Source: F23-B02 sp045601285 (GTDB lineage Bacteria; Bacillota; Clostridia; Oscillospirales; Oscillospiraceae). Taken from it: a stretch of DNA of 14,521 bases. Positions 1-6,347 of this stretch are shown in pieces. The stretch covers positions 1 through 14,521 of the forward strand of contig JAZRZJ010000062.1 of the NCBI GenBank assembly GCA_045601285.1, given 5' to 3'. Under the pieces are notes generated by a model. That model was not told where the DNA came from and made no database searches. It was given only the letters and a program-made list of their open reading frames with translations. Numbering within the stretch: position 1 is the stretch's first letter; every line of letters starts with the position of its first letter. The position numbers and the translations under genes were made by a program.

Positions 1-47
1 CACAAACGGAGTCAGAGTCCGGTGTGCTACCATTACACAAATCCGCT
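1..47 (-). tRNA. tRNA-Gln (anticodon CUG), 3' part missing
   Basis: Read on the minus strand from 47, the sequence begins AGCGGAT (5' acceptor strand). It continues through a D arm (GTGT/ACAC around a GGTAGC-containing loop) and an anticodon stem-loop CGGA-CTCTGAC-TCCG. The loop presents CUG at 15-13, which reads the glutamine codon CAG. The variable region, T arm and 3' acceptor strand lie beyond the left edge of the window. A consensus promoter sits 14 bases upstream. Isoacceptor identity rests only on the anticodon and the resemblance of the arm to bacterial tRNA-Gln. Confidence 0.88.
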
Positions 48-60
48 AAACGCAAGAGCT

Positions 61-88
61 ATTATACAGCATTCAGCGCAATTGTCAA
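61..88 (-). promoter_or_regulatory. Promoter of tRNA-Gln
   Basis: On the minus strand, -35 TTGACA (88-83) and -10 TATAAT (66-61) are both perfect sigma-A consensus hexamers with a 16-base spacer. The -10 ends 13 bases before the tRNA 5' end, leaving a very short leader. Bases 89-154, between this promoter and the hairpin after uraA, show no gene. Confidence 0.85.
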
Positions 89-154
89 TACCAAATCTCA
101 AAAAAATTACATATTTGACGCACGCCGTTTCTCCCGTTGACATTGAATTGAAAT

Positions 155-180
155 AAGCCTGCATCGTATGATGCAGGCTT
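155..180 (-). terminator. Hairpin downstream of uraA, probable terminator
   Basis: A perfect 11-base inverted repeat (AAGCCTGCATC / GATGCAGGCTT) with a 4-base loop lies 23 bases beyond the uraA stop codon. On the minus strand the 3' arm is followed by only a short interrupted T-rich stretch (TTATTTC), so termination may be imperfect. Its position between uraA and the tRNA-Gln promoter fits a terminator for the pyrR-uraA transcript. Confidence 0.65.
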
Positions 181-203
181 ATAGTATGCACTGTATTTTG
201 AAA

Positions 204-1595
204 TTAATACTTACCGAGAGAGCTGGAGTTCTCGTCATTGGGCATATACTCGGTACGTCCGCCGGGCAGGATTGCATTGAGGATGATACCGATTATGGAT
301 GCGACCGCGAGACCTGAAAGTGCGATCTTCATATCGCCGATCATGAAGGAGATTGCGCCGGTTGCGTTGTTGCCTGCGGAGGTGATGTCTGCGCCGAGAG
401 CGCCGGAGAAGTTGATGCCGAGAGCAAGACCGAGGATAACTGCGGCAACGATAACGTTTCTGCTCTTCTGGAAGTCAGTGTGATTCTCGACCATATTTCT
501 AACACCTACTGCGGAAATCATGCCGTAGAGGATGATGGAAACACCGCCGACGGTTGCGGTGGGCATTGCGGTGATGAGAGCTGCAAACTTCGGGCAGAAG
601 CTGAGAACGATTGCAAAGGCTGCTGCAATTCTGACTACGCGGGGGTCGTAAACCTTGGTAAGCACCAGAACGCCGGTGTTTTCACCGTAGGTGGTGTTTG
701 CGGGTGCGCCGAAGAGTGATGCGATTGCGGTGCCGATACCGTCACCGATGAGCGTTCTGTGGAGACCGGGATCTTCAATCAGGTTTTTCTCAATGGTGCT
801 GCCGATTGCGGAAATATCGCCGACGTGCTCCATCATGGTTGCGAATGCGATGGGCATGATCATGATGATTGCGGAGAGCAGGAAGCCTGCGTCGAAGTTT
901 TCAGCACCGAAGAGGCTGAATACGGTATCCTGCATCAGAACGGGAAGGCCTATCCATGCCGCGTCCTTGACGCCGCTGAAGTCAACGTTGCCCGTAACTG
1001 CGGCTACCAGGTAGGAAGCAATAACACCCACGAGGATGGGAACGATCTTAATCATTCCCTTGCCCCAGATGTTGCAGATAATGATAGCAACAATTGCAAC
1101 AAGAGCGATCAGCCAGTTGGTGGAGCAGCTGTTGATTGCCGAAGGAGCAAGAATCAGGCCGATGGTGATGATGATAGGGCCGGTAACAACGGGCGGGAAA
1201 TACTTCATTACATTTTTGCTGCCGAAAATCTTGCAGACAAGTGCGAGAATGAGGTAAAGGAGACCTGCGCACGCAACACCTGCACATGCGTAAGGCAGAG
1301 CTTCTCTCTGGGAAAGACCGATATCAGCACCCTGTGCCACAACGGTAAAGTAGCCTGCAAGGAATGCAAAGGAGGAGCCGAGGAATACGGGAACCTTCTT
1401 GCCTGTTACGAGATGCATGAACAAGGTTGCAAGACCTGCAAAGAGCAGGGTTGCGGAAACGCTCAGGCCCGTGAGAATAGGTACCAGAACGGTGGAGCCG
1501 AACATTGCGAACATATGCTGGAGGCCGAGGACGGTCATTTTGCCTTTGCCCAGAACGCGGGCATCATAGATGGCTTCATTTTGTGTTTCTTTCAT
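204..1595 (-). CDS. uraA: Uracil permease, NCS2 family
   Basis: A 463-residue polytopic membrane protein that imports uracil, most likely by proton symport. The NCS2 signature lies at residues 26-38 (QHMFAMFGSTVLV), followed by GSSFAF (73-78) and VTGP (137-140). The substrate-binding glutamates of E. coli UraA appear to be matched by E256 and E305 (in YGENTGV): both pairs are 49 residues apart. The proton-linked histidine of E. coli UraA (H245) is D260 here. Long hydrophobic stretches run through the whole chain, consistent with the family's 14 membrane segments, and the length is typical. The ATG at 1595 has an AGAGG Shine-Dalgarno sequence at a normal distance. It follows pyrR by 54 bases with no promoter visible between them, so it should be co-transcribed and share the pyrR leader attenuator. 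Xanthine or another nucleobase as substrate is possible, but the pyrR neighbour favours uracil. Confidence 0.93.
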   Translation of the reverse strand: MKETQNEAIYDARVLGKGKMTVLGLQHMFAMFGSTVLVPILTGLSVSATLLFAGLATLFMHLVTGKKVPVFLGSSFAFLAGYFTVVAQGADIGLSQREALPYACAGVACAGLLYLILALVCKIFGSKNVMKYFPPVVTGPIIITIGLILAPSAINSCSTNWLIALVAIVAIIICNIWGKGMIKIVPILVGVIASYLVAAVTGNVDFSGVKDAAWIGLPVLMQDTVFSLFGAENFDAGFLLSAIIMIMPIAFATMMEHVGDISAIGSTIEKNLIEDPGLHRTLIGDGIGTAIASLFGAPANTTYGENTGVLVLTKVYDPRVVRIAAAFAIVLSFCPKFAALITAMPTATVGGVSIILYGMISAVGVRNMVENHTDFQKSRNVIVAAVILGLALGINFSGALGADITSAGNNATGAISFMIGDMKIALSGLAVASIIGIILNAILPGGRTEYMPNDENSSSLGKY

Positions 1596-1649
1596 TTTTT
1601 ACCTCTCGGATAATTGATTTATAACTTCCGGCATAGCCGGTTGATATAC

Positions 1650-2192
1650 TTAATCGTCACATTTCATCAGGTAAACACCTGTGTTATTGTCAAACTCGGG
1701 AAGTCTGACCTCAATCAGCTCGGTGCGGGAGGTGGGAACGTTCTTGCCCACATAGTCAGCTCTTATGGGAAGCTCTCTGTGTCCCCGATCGATCAGCACG
1801 GCAAACTGAATGCTTCTCGGTCTGCCGCAGGAGAACACCGCTTCGATGGCGGCTCTTGCCGTTCTGCCCGTGTAAAGAACATCGTCCACAAGCACAATGT
1901 CCCTGTCGGTGACGTCAAAGCTCAGCTCCGCCTTTTCCACAACGGGCATTTCACTTTTCAGCGTCAGGTCATCGCGGTAAAAGCTGATGTCGATGCTTCC
2001 GCAGGGCACCTCGGTGTCTTCAATTTTTCTGATGTTGTCGCGTATGCGCTGCGCGATGGGCTCTCCCCTTCTGCGTATGCCCACAAGAACAACGTTTTCA
2101 ACGCCCTTGTTCTTCTCTGTGATTTCGTGGGAGATACGCATGAGAGCGCGGTTCAGCGCCGCCTCGTCCATGAGCTTTGCTTTCAGTTCCAT
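1650..2192 (-). CDS. pyrR: PyrR: pyrimidine operon attenuation protein / uracil phosphoribosyltransferase
   Basis: A 180-residue cytoplasmic protein. The family binds pyr mRNA leaders when UMP is high and promotes termination, and it also converts uracil plus PRPP to UMP. Visible features are the PRPP-binding loop LVDDVLYTGRT (101-111), the N-terminal block LVGIRRRGE (36-44), and the C-terminal block DRGHRELPIRADYVGKNVPT (135-154), all close to B. subtilis PyrR. I chose the ATG at 2192: the protein then starts MELKAKLMDE, aligns with the family N terminus, and has a GAGG site 7 bases upstream. The reading frame stays open upstream to a TTG at 2231, but that start lies inside the leader terminator hairpin. 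It is first in the operon with uraA, so salvage uptake and UMP formation are encoded together and probably autoregulated. Confidence 0.95.
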   Translation of the reverse strand: MELKAKLMDEAALNRALMRISHEITEKNKGVENVVLVGIRRRGEPIAQRIRDNIRKIEDTEVPCGSIDISFYRDDLTLKSEMPVVEKAELSFDVTDRDIVLVDDVLYTGRTARAAIEAVFSCGRPRSIQFAVLIDRGHRELPIRADYVGKNVPTSRTELIEVRLPEFDNNTGVYLMKCDD

Positions 2193-2205
2193 AAAAAACC
2201 TCAAC

Positions 2206-2236
2206 AAAAAATGCCCTGCCGTTTCCGACAAGACAT
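2206..2236 (-). terminator. Leader terminator of the pyrR-uraA operon
   Basis: On the minus strand, an 11-pair hairpin (arms ATGTCTTGTCG and CGGCAGGGCAT, including three G-U pairs, around GAAA) is followed directly by a run of T. It lies between the pyrR promoter and the pyrR start, so it is an intrinsic terminator inside the leader and not an operon end. Confidence 0.8.
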
Positions 2237-2292
2237 GAAATGAGCATGGTCATACCAATCCGCTATAGCAATCTTGTCGGCATCTCGTACCG
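2225..2292 (-). promoter_or_regulatory. Attenuator leader of pyrR: antiterminator and upstream competing hairpin
   Basis: The 5' arm of the leader terminator contains TCTTGTCGG. This is perfectly complementary (9 bp) to CCGACAAGA further upstream (2280-2272), so an antiterminator can form that excludes the terminator. Still further upstream a 5-bp hairpin (CGGTA / TGCCG, loop CGAGA; 2292-2278) uses the first three bases of the antiterminator arm and could act as the anti-antiterminator. This is the three-hairpin logic of PyrR-controlled attenuators. I do not see the conserved PyrR binding loop (UCCNGNGAGG type). Only the GAGA in the loop resembles it, so the ligand protein is inferred from context. 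Confidence 0.65.
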
Positions 2293-2314
2293 TCTTAAAA
2301 ATCTTTTCTCACAA

Positions 2315-2343
2315 AGTATAAGGGCTTGCCACCAATTTGGCAA
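2315..2343 (-). promoter_or_regulatory. Promoter of pyrR-uraA
   Basis: On the minus strand, -35 TTGCCA (2343-2338), a 17-base spacer and -10 TATACT (2320-2315). The spacer and the -35 are made of the arms and loop of the perfect inverted repeat at 2320-2349, so promoter and hairpin overlap almost completely. The predicted transcript would begin near 2308, upstream of the attenuator. Confidence 0.7.
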
Positions 2344-2353
2344 GCCCTTTTTT
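2320..2353 (+). terminator. Strong inverted repeat with T-run (plus-strand terminator; may end the nitrilase operon on the other strand)
   Basis: A perfect 12-base inverted repeat (AAGGGCTTGCCA / TGGCAAGCCCTT) has a 6-base loop, and six T follow on the plus strand. As written it is an ideal plus-strand intrinsic terminator, yet no plus-strand gene precedes it. On the minus strand it lies 44 bases after the nitrilase stop codon and probably halts that operon, although the T-tract there is poor (TTATAC). The same bases carry the pyrR promoter. Confidence 0.7.
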
Positions 2354-2390
2354 CATATTTTTTTAAATATATACAATATGTTGTGTTTTC

Positions 2391-2405
2391 CCGCAATTAT
2401 TGCGG
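2391..2405. repeat. Short perfect inverted repeat over the nitrilase stop codon
   Basis: CCGCAAT-T-ATTGCGG is a 7-base perfect inverted repeat containing the TAA stop of the nitrilase gene. With no T-run after it, it is not a terminator by itself. It could stabilise the 3' end of the operon mRNA. Confidence 0.4.
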
Positions 2406-3221
2406 AACAGTGTATATATCTTCACGAAGATTGAGGAAGGTCGGAAGCTGCTGCCGCACGGAATCCACTTCATTCAGGTCAATATCGCAGTAGAGTATCT
2501 GCTCTTTCTCATCACAGTCTGCCTCCACCATGCCGAAGGGACCCGCCACGGTGCTGTGTCCCCAGGCTTCATAGTCAAAGCCCTCATACCTTGCCGCAGA
2601 TGCACCCACGAAATAGATCTCATTGTCCATAGCTCTTGCGCGGATTGAAAGCTCCCAATGCCGCGGACCCGTTGTCATATTAAACTGGGCGGGGCAGAAA
2701 ACAAGCTCCGCTCCCCTTTTTGCCATTGTGCGCACAAGCTCGGGAAAGCGTATGTCAAAGCATACTATAACGCCCATTCTGCCCAGCGAGGTGTCAAACA
2801 CGTTTATCTCATTTCCCGCGGCAAAATTCTTTGACTCCTTGAAGCAGATGCCGCCCTCAATGTCAACATCGAAGAGATGCACCTTGCGGTGCTTTGCGAT
2901 AATCTCACCCTGCTCGTTGAATACGAAGCAGGTGTTGTAAAGCTTTTCTCCCTCAGCTTCGGGGATTGTTCCGCCCACAAGAATGATGCGGTTTTCCCTT
3001 GCCCAGCGGGACATAGCCTTAAGGCTTTCGCCTTTTTCCGCATCGGCAAATTTGCGGAAATATCCGCTGGCGTAGGGGCAGTTGAACATTTCGGGAAGCA
3101 CAACAACCTTTGCGCCGTTTTCCGCCGCTTCCTTTACCATACGTTCTGCTTTTTCCATGGTAACGGCTTTATCAAGCTCTGTGCGTATCTGAATTACCGC
3201 AATTTTAAAAACAGGCTTCAC
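2397..3221 (-). CDS. Carbon-nitrogen hydrolase (nitrilase superfamily), omega-amidase-like
   Basis: A 274-residue cytoplasmic enzyme of the nitrilase superfamily, which hydrolyses C-N bonds of amides. The Glu-Lys-Cys triad is clear: E44 in VVLPEMFNCPY, K113 in KHRKVHLFD, and C154 in VCFDIRFPE. The GRMG before the Cys strand and the NMTTGPRHWE block (181-190) are as in omega-amidase/Nit2 proteins, and the length is typical. The start is GTG at 3221, overlapping the upstream stop as GTGA, with GAGGTGA just upstream, so the two genes are translationally coupled. It is the last gene of the SAM-riboswitch-controlled metK operon. Known omega-amidases act on the 2-oxo-acid amides formed when glutamine transaminates the last intermediate of methionine salvage, which would explain the placement. 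The substrate is inferred; N-carbamoyl or other amide substrates remain possible. Confidence 0.88.
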   Translation of the reverse strand: MKPVFKIAVIQIRTELDKAVTMEKAERMVKEAAENGAKVVVLPEMFNCPYASGYFRKFADAEKGESLKAMSRWARENRIILVGGTIPEAEGEKLYNTCFVFNEQGEIIAKHRKVHLFDVDIEGGICFKESKNFAAGNEINVFDTSLGRMGVIVCFDIRFPELVRTMAKRGAELVFCPAQFNMTTGPRHWELSIRARAMDNEIYFVGASAARYEGFDYEAWGHSTVAGPFGMVEADCDEKEQILYCDIDLNEVDSVRQQLPTFLNLREDIYTVPQ

Positions 3222-3838
3222 TTAATCACCTCAAGATAGGCTTCAATGTCAAAGGCTTCCGTTGCCTCGTCCTTACGCAGATACAGCGGATGATGGGGGT
3301 GTCCCTTCTTGGAGCACTTTCCCGCCTTCACCCAATGTGCGCCGTACTTCTGACCCAGCTCCACCATGTCAAGCACGCAGTCACGCAGATAGCCGCGCTT
3401 TTCTATAATGGTTCCCCAGGCAGCCCACACCGCAGGTGAAACGCCCTCACCTACATTTTTTAATATGTATTCAAATGCCTCCATATTCTCACGGTGGAGC
3501 TTTTCGTTGAGGCATTTGTCCATATCGTCGGGGTTTGTGGCACGCTGTGCATAGACGTTAAACATTATCCAGCTGTCAAAGCCGTTATGCTCCGCAATGC
3601 GTGCAACGCTTTTGAGCGTGTTGTCAAGGTCATCGGGTGCAGCGGTGGAGGGATTGATGCCTATGCAGATAAGGGGATTTTTTCCCCTTGTGCCGAGGAT
3701 ATAACGGTAGTCGGCGTAGTAATCGGGAACATACAGCCATTTTCCCGCATCGTAATCCCCTCTTGCGCCCGAATTTTCAAGAGCTTTGGCGAAGCTTAAT
3801 ATCTCAAGCTCCGAGCTTTCACAGGTTGGAATGTGCAT
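3218..3838 (-). CDS. DUF1643 family protein of unknown function
   Basis: A 206-residue soluble protein. The central block CIGINPSTAAPDDLDNTL (58-75), then NVYAQRATNP (94-103) and the C-terminal GHPHHPLYLRKD (179-190), match the pattern of DUF1643 proteins (LNPSTA...D.T...NLFA.RAT...GHPRHPLYL). No signal peptide or membrane segment is seen. The family has no established biochemical role that I can state. Its ATG shares one base with the metK stop (TAATG), and its own stop overlaps the nitrilase start, so it is coupled on both sides. It should therefore follow SAM-riboswitch control. A link to methionine or SAM metabolism is inferred from position only. Confidence 0.82.
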   Translation of the reverse strand: MHIPTCESSELEILSFAKALENSGARGDYDAGKWLYVPDYYADYRYILGTRGKNPLICIGINPSTAAPDDLDNTLKSVARIAEHNGFDSWIMFNVYAQRATNPDDMDKCLNEKLHRENMEAFEYILKNVGEGVSPAVWAAWGTIIEKRGYLRDCVLDMVELGQKYGAHWVKAGKCSKKGHPHHPLYLRKDEATEAFDIEAYLEVIK

Positions 3839-5019
3839 TACTTTACGGCGTCAAGCAGAGCTTCCACTCTGTCGGTTTCCTCCCACTTTACGCCCAGGTC
3901 CTCACGGCCCATGTGACCGTAGGCGGCAAGCTGACGGTAAATGGGCTTTTTAAGACCGAGGTCGCGGATAATTGCGGTGGGGCGCAGGTCAAATACCTTG
4001 TTGACGGCCTCTGCCAGAACATCGTCGGCTACCTTGCCGGTGCCGTAGGTGTCAACCATGACGGAAACGGGGCGGGCAACACCGATTGCATAGGCAAGCT
4101 GCACCTGGCACTTGTCCGCAAGGTGCGCGGCAACGATGTTTTTTGCAACGTAACGTGCGGCATAGGCTGCGCTGCGGTCAACCTTGGTGGGATCCTTGCC
4201 GGAGAATGCGCCGCCGCCGTGAGGTGCGCTTCCGCCGTAGGTGTCGACAATAATCTTTCTGCCTGTAAGACCGCTGTCACCCTGAGGTCCGCCGATAACA
4301 AAGCGGCCCGTGGGGTTTACATAATATTTGGTATTCTCATCAAGCAGCTCTGCGGGAACGGTGTGCTTAATAACAAGCTCAATCATATCTTTTCTAATCT
4401 GCTCAAGGCTGACTTCTGGTGCGTGCTGGGTGGAAAGAACAACGGTGTCAACGCGGGCGGGCTTTCCGTTTTCGTCATACTCAACGGTTACCTGAGTCTT
4501 GCCGTCAGGACGGAGATAGTCAACAAGCTCGGTCTTTCTTACTTCAGTAAGGCGCTTTGCAAGCTTGTGGGAAAGGGAAATTGCCAGAGGCATAAGCTCG
4601 GGAGTTTCATCGCAGGCATAGCCGAACATCATGCCCTGGTCACCTGCACCGTTGTCAAGCTCGCTGTCGCCGTTTTCCTTTGCCTCAAGGGATTTGTCAA
4701 CGCCGAGCGCAATGTCCTCGGACTGCTCGTCAATGTTTGTGATGATGCCGCAGGTATCGCAGTCAAAGCCGTACTTTGCGCGGTCATAGCCGATGTCACG
4801 GATTACACCGCGGGCGATTTTGGGAATGTCGATGTAGCACTCGGTGCTTATCTCGCCCATGATGTGCACGAGGCCCGTAGAAACGCAGGTTTCGCAGGCA
4901 ACACGGCCATTGGGGTCTTGCTCAAGAATTGCGTCCAGAATTGCGTCGGAAATCTGGTCGCAGATCTTGTCGGGATGTCCCTCGGTTACGGATTCGGATG
5001 TAAACAGTCTTTTGCTCAT
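3838..5019 (-). CDS. metK: S-adenosylmethionine synthetase
   Basis: 393 residues. It makes SAM from methionine and ATP, releasing phosphate and pyrophosphate, in the cytosol and usually as a tetramer. Visible signatures are SESVTEGHPDKICDQISDA near the N terminus (8-26, ATP/methionine site), GAGDQGMMFGYA (124-135), GGGAFSGKD (268-276) and the following DPTKVDRSAAYAARY. The ATG at 5019 gives the usual N terminus MSKRLFTSESV and has GGAGG about 10 bases upstream. The frame is open upstream to 5175, but that extension is the translated riboswitch and is not real. It is the first gene of an operon with the DUF1643 and nitrilase genes, and a SAM-I riboswitch should switch it off when SAM is plentiful. 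One copy of the dispersed motif TTATGTHAACY lies in the gene (4324-4314). Confidence 0.97.
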   Translation of the reverse strand: MSKRLFTSESVTEGHPDKICDQISDAILDAILEQDPNGRVACETCVSTGLVHIMGEISTECYIDIPKIARGVIRDIGYDRAKYGFDCDTCGIITNIDEQSEDIALGVDKSLEAKENGDSELDNGAGDQGMMFGYACDETPELMPLAISLSHKLAKRLTEVRKTELVDYLRPDGKTQVTVEYDENGKPARVDTVVLSTQHAPEVSLEQIRKDMIELVIKHTVPAELLDENTKYYVNPTGRFVIGGPQGDSGLTGRKIIVDTYGGSAPHGGGAFSGKDPTKVDRSAAYAARYVAKNIVAAHLADKCQVQLAYAIGVARPVSVMVDTYGTGKVADDVLAEAVNKVFDLRPTAIIRDLGLKKPIYRQLAAYGHMGREDLGVKWEETDRVEALLDAVK

Positions 5020-5068
5020 TTTCTTTTCCTCCAGAAATACTTTTAAATTTCTGAACACCATCATAATG

Positions 5069-5094
5069 AAAAAACTCCGTCGGACCGACGGAGT
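5069..5094 (-). terminator. Expression-platform terminator of the metK SAM riboswitch
   Basis: On the minus strand, inverted arms ACTCCGTCGG / CCGACGGAGT meet across one central T, so the real loop is about 5 bases. Six T follow. It lies 18 bases after the aptamer, as in transcription-terminating S-box riboswitches. Confidence 0.92.
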
Positions 5095-5112
5095 AAGACA
5101 CTTGGTAAATTT

Positions 5113-5206
5113 CCTCATCTTTCGATAATCACCGCCGGATTTAGCACCTTGCATACGCAGGTTGCCGGGCTTCACAGGGCCGTTCCCTCCACCGCTCTTG
5201 ATAAGG
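5113..5206 (-). promoter_or_regulatory. SAM-I (S-box) riboswitch aptamer
   Basis: On the minus strand the conserved S-box blocks occur in order: CTTATCAAGAG, GGTGGAGGGA, GGCCCTGTGAAGCCCGGCAACC, AAGGTGCTAAATCC and GATGAGG. P1 pairs CCTTATC (5206-5200) with GATGAGG (5119-5113), 7 bp with one G-U. The family binds SAM and then favours the downstream terminator. The P1 3' strand can also pair imperfectly with CTCCGTC in the terminator arm, a possible antiterminator. It controls metK, the DUF1643 gene and the nitrilase gene. Confidence 0.96.
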
Positions 5207-5226
5207 TGTTCAGTTTTAGCATAGTG

Positions 5227-5255
5227 ATTATATTAACATTTGCGTATTATGTCAA
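5227..5255 (-). promoter_or_regulatory. Promoter of the metK operon
   Basis: On the minus strand, -35 TTGACA (5255-5250), 17-base spacer, -10 TATAAT (5232-5227): a perfect consensus sigma-A promoter. The expected start near 5220 is 14 bases before riboswitch P1. It fires away from the aroF promoter, and 27 bases separate the two -35 hexamers. Confidence 0.92.
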
Positions 5256-5282
5256 GCGGAAAATATAAATTTTTTGAAAACA

Positions 5283-5311
5283 ATGACAAACGCAGAAAAG
5301 TATTGTATAAT
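5283..5311 (+). promoter_or_regulatory. Promoter of the aro operon
   Basis: -35 ATGACA (5283-5288), 17-base spacer, -10 TATAAT (5306-5311). Only one base departs from consensus. The leader to the aroF start is about 30 bases, too short for a T-box or riboswitch, so no RNA-based control by amino acid is visible. Confidence 0.82.
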
Positions 5312-5347
5312 AAGTTGTTAAATTATGATTATGGGGAGGTATTCCGC

Positions 5348-6346
5348 ATGATAATCGTACTCAGACCCGAGGTTGATCAGGAGCAGGCAGAGGGACTGCG
5401 CTGCTTTATCCGCGACCACAATCTTGATGTGCAGACAATAATCGGCACGCACCAGACCGTTCTCGGCGTTGTGGGTGATTCGGGAAGAATCGATGCTGAC
5501 TTTATCGAAAGTCTTGATATAGTAGAATCCGTAAAAAAGGTTACGGTTGAATACCGTCTTGCCGGAAGAATCAATCACCCGCAGGATTCCGTGTTTCAGA
5601 TTGGCGGAGGGAAAATCGGCGGCGGCAGCTTTGCGCTTATCGGCGGTCCCTGCTCCGTTGAAAATGAAAAGCAGATAATGGAGCTTGCCCGTTCCGTAAA
5701 GGAAAGCGGCGCAGCAATGCTTCGCGGCGGTGCCTTCAAGCCCCGCACCTCCCCCTACGATTTTCAGGGGCTGGGTGAAAACGGCATAAAGCTTCTTCTC
5801 AAGGCAAAGGCCGAAACGGGACTTCCCATTGTTACAGAAATTATGTCAACCGAACAGCTTCCCTTGTTTGAGGATATTGACGTGCTTCAGGTTGGCGCAC
5901 GCAATATGCAGAACTTTGAGCTTTTAAAGGAGCTTTCAAAGCTCCATAAGCCCGTTCTTCTCAAGCGCGGCTGGTCAAACACAATTAAAGAGCTTCTCAC
6001 CGCCGCAGAATACATTATGTCCGGCGGCAACGAAAAGGTCATTCTCTGTGAGCGCGGCATACGCACCTTTGAAACCGCAACCCGCAACACGCTTGATTTG
6101 AGCGCAATTCCCGTAATCAAGGAGCAAAGTCATCTGCCTGTAATCGTTGATCCCAGTCATGCAACGGGCCACACCCGCTATGTTGAGCCCATGGCACTTG
6201 CGGCGGCCGCCGCAGGAGCCGACGGACTCATGATCGAAGTTCACAACGACCCCGCCCACGCAAAATGCGACGGGCCTCAGGCCGTAACCACCGAGCAGTT
6301 TGCGGAAATCGCAAGAAAGGTTTTTGCCGTAAGAAAGGTCATTTAA
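5348..6346 (+). CDS. aroF: 3-deoxy-7-phosphoheptulonate (DAHP) synthase, class I-beta with N-terminal regulatory domain
   Basis: 332 residues. It condenses PEP and erythrose-4-phosphate to DAHP, the entry step to chorismate. Residues 1-75 form a ferredoxin-like/ACT-like domain (MIIVLRPEVDQEQ onward) like that of Thermotoga DAHP synthase, where it mediates aromatic amino acid inhibition; similar feedback here is an inference. The catalytic barrel follows. Predicted metal ligands are C102 (GGPCSVE), H271 (DPSHATG), E297 (IEVH) and D308. The PEP/E4P loop is KPRTSPY (131-137), with further blocks GARNMQNF and ILCERGIRTFE. I chose the ATG at 5348 because it fits homologues and has GGGGAGG at 5333-5339. 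The frame is open from 5240, but that region is promoter. It is first in the aro operon, followed by aroB after one base. Confidence 0.96.
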   Translation: MIIVLRPEVDQEQAEGLRCFIRDHNLDVQTIIGTHQTVLGVVGDSGRIDADFIESLDIVESVKKVTVEYRLAGRINHPQDSVFQIGGGKIGGGSFALIGGPCSVENEKQIMELARSVKESGAAMLRGGAFKPRTSPYDFQGLGENGIKLLLKAKAETGLPIVTEIMSTEQLPLFEDIDVLQVGARNMQNFELLKELSKLHKPVLLKRGWSNTIKELLTAAEYIMSGGNEKVILCERGIRTFETATRNTLDLSAIPVIKEQSHLPVIVDPSHATGHTRYVEPMALAAAAAGADGLMIEVHNDPAHAKCDGPQAVTTEQFAEIARKVFAVRKVI

Positions 6347-6347
6347 T

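Noticed and set aside
759..1613. A 284-codon plus-strand reading frame rich in Cys and His
   Set aside because: It is antisense to uraA. The composition is the mirror of hydrophobic membrane codons, and there is no family resemblance.
1628..1640. Terminator between pyrR and uraA (CCGGC-ATA-GCCGG)
   Set aside because: The stem is only 5 bp with a 3-base loop and no T-run follows on the minus strand, so pyrR and uraA are treated as one transcript.
2193..2231. N-terminal extension of PyrR from a TTG at 2231
   Set aside because: The start would lie in the leader terminator hairpin. PyrR homologues begin at the ATG at 2192, which has its own GAGG site.
3688..5046. A 452-codon plus-strand reading frame
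   Set aside because: It lies antisense to metK and has no ribosome binding site. MetK matches its family along the entire length, so this is a shadow of metK codon bias.
5020..5175. N-terminal extension of MetK starting at 5175
   Set aside because: The extra residues translate the SAM riboswitch and its terminator. The family N terminus and the GGAGG site place the start at 5019.
5240..5347. N-terminal extension of DAHP synthase from 5240
   Set aside because: It covers the aro promoter and untranslated leader. Homology starts at 5348 directly after GGGGAGG.
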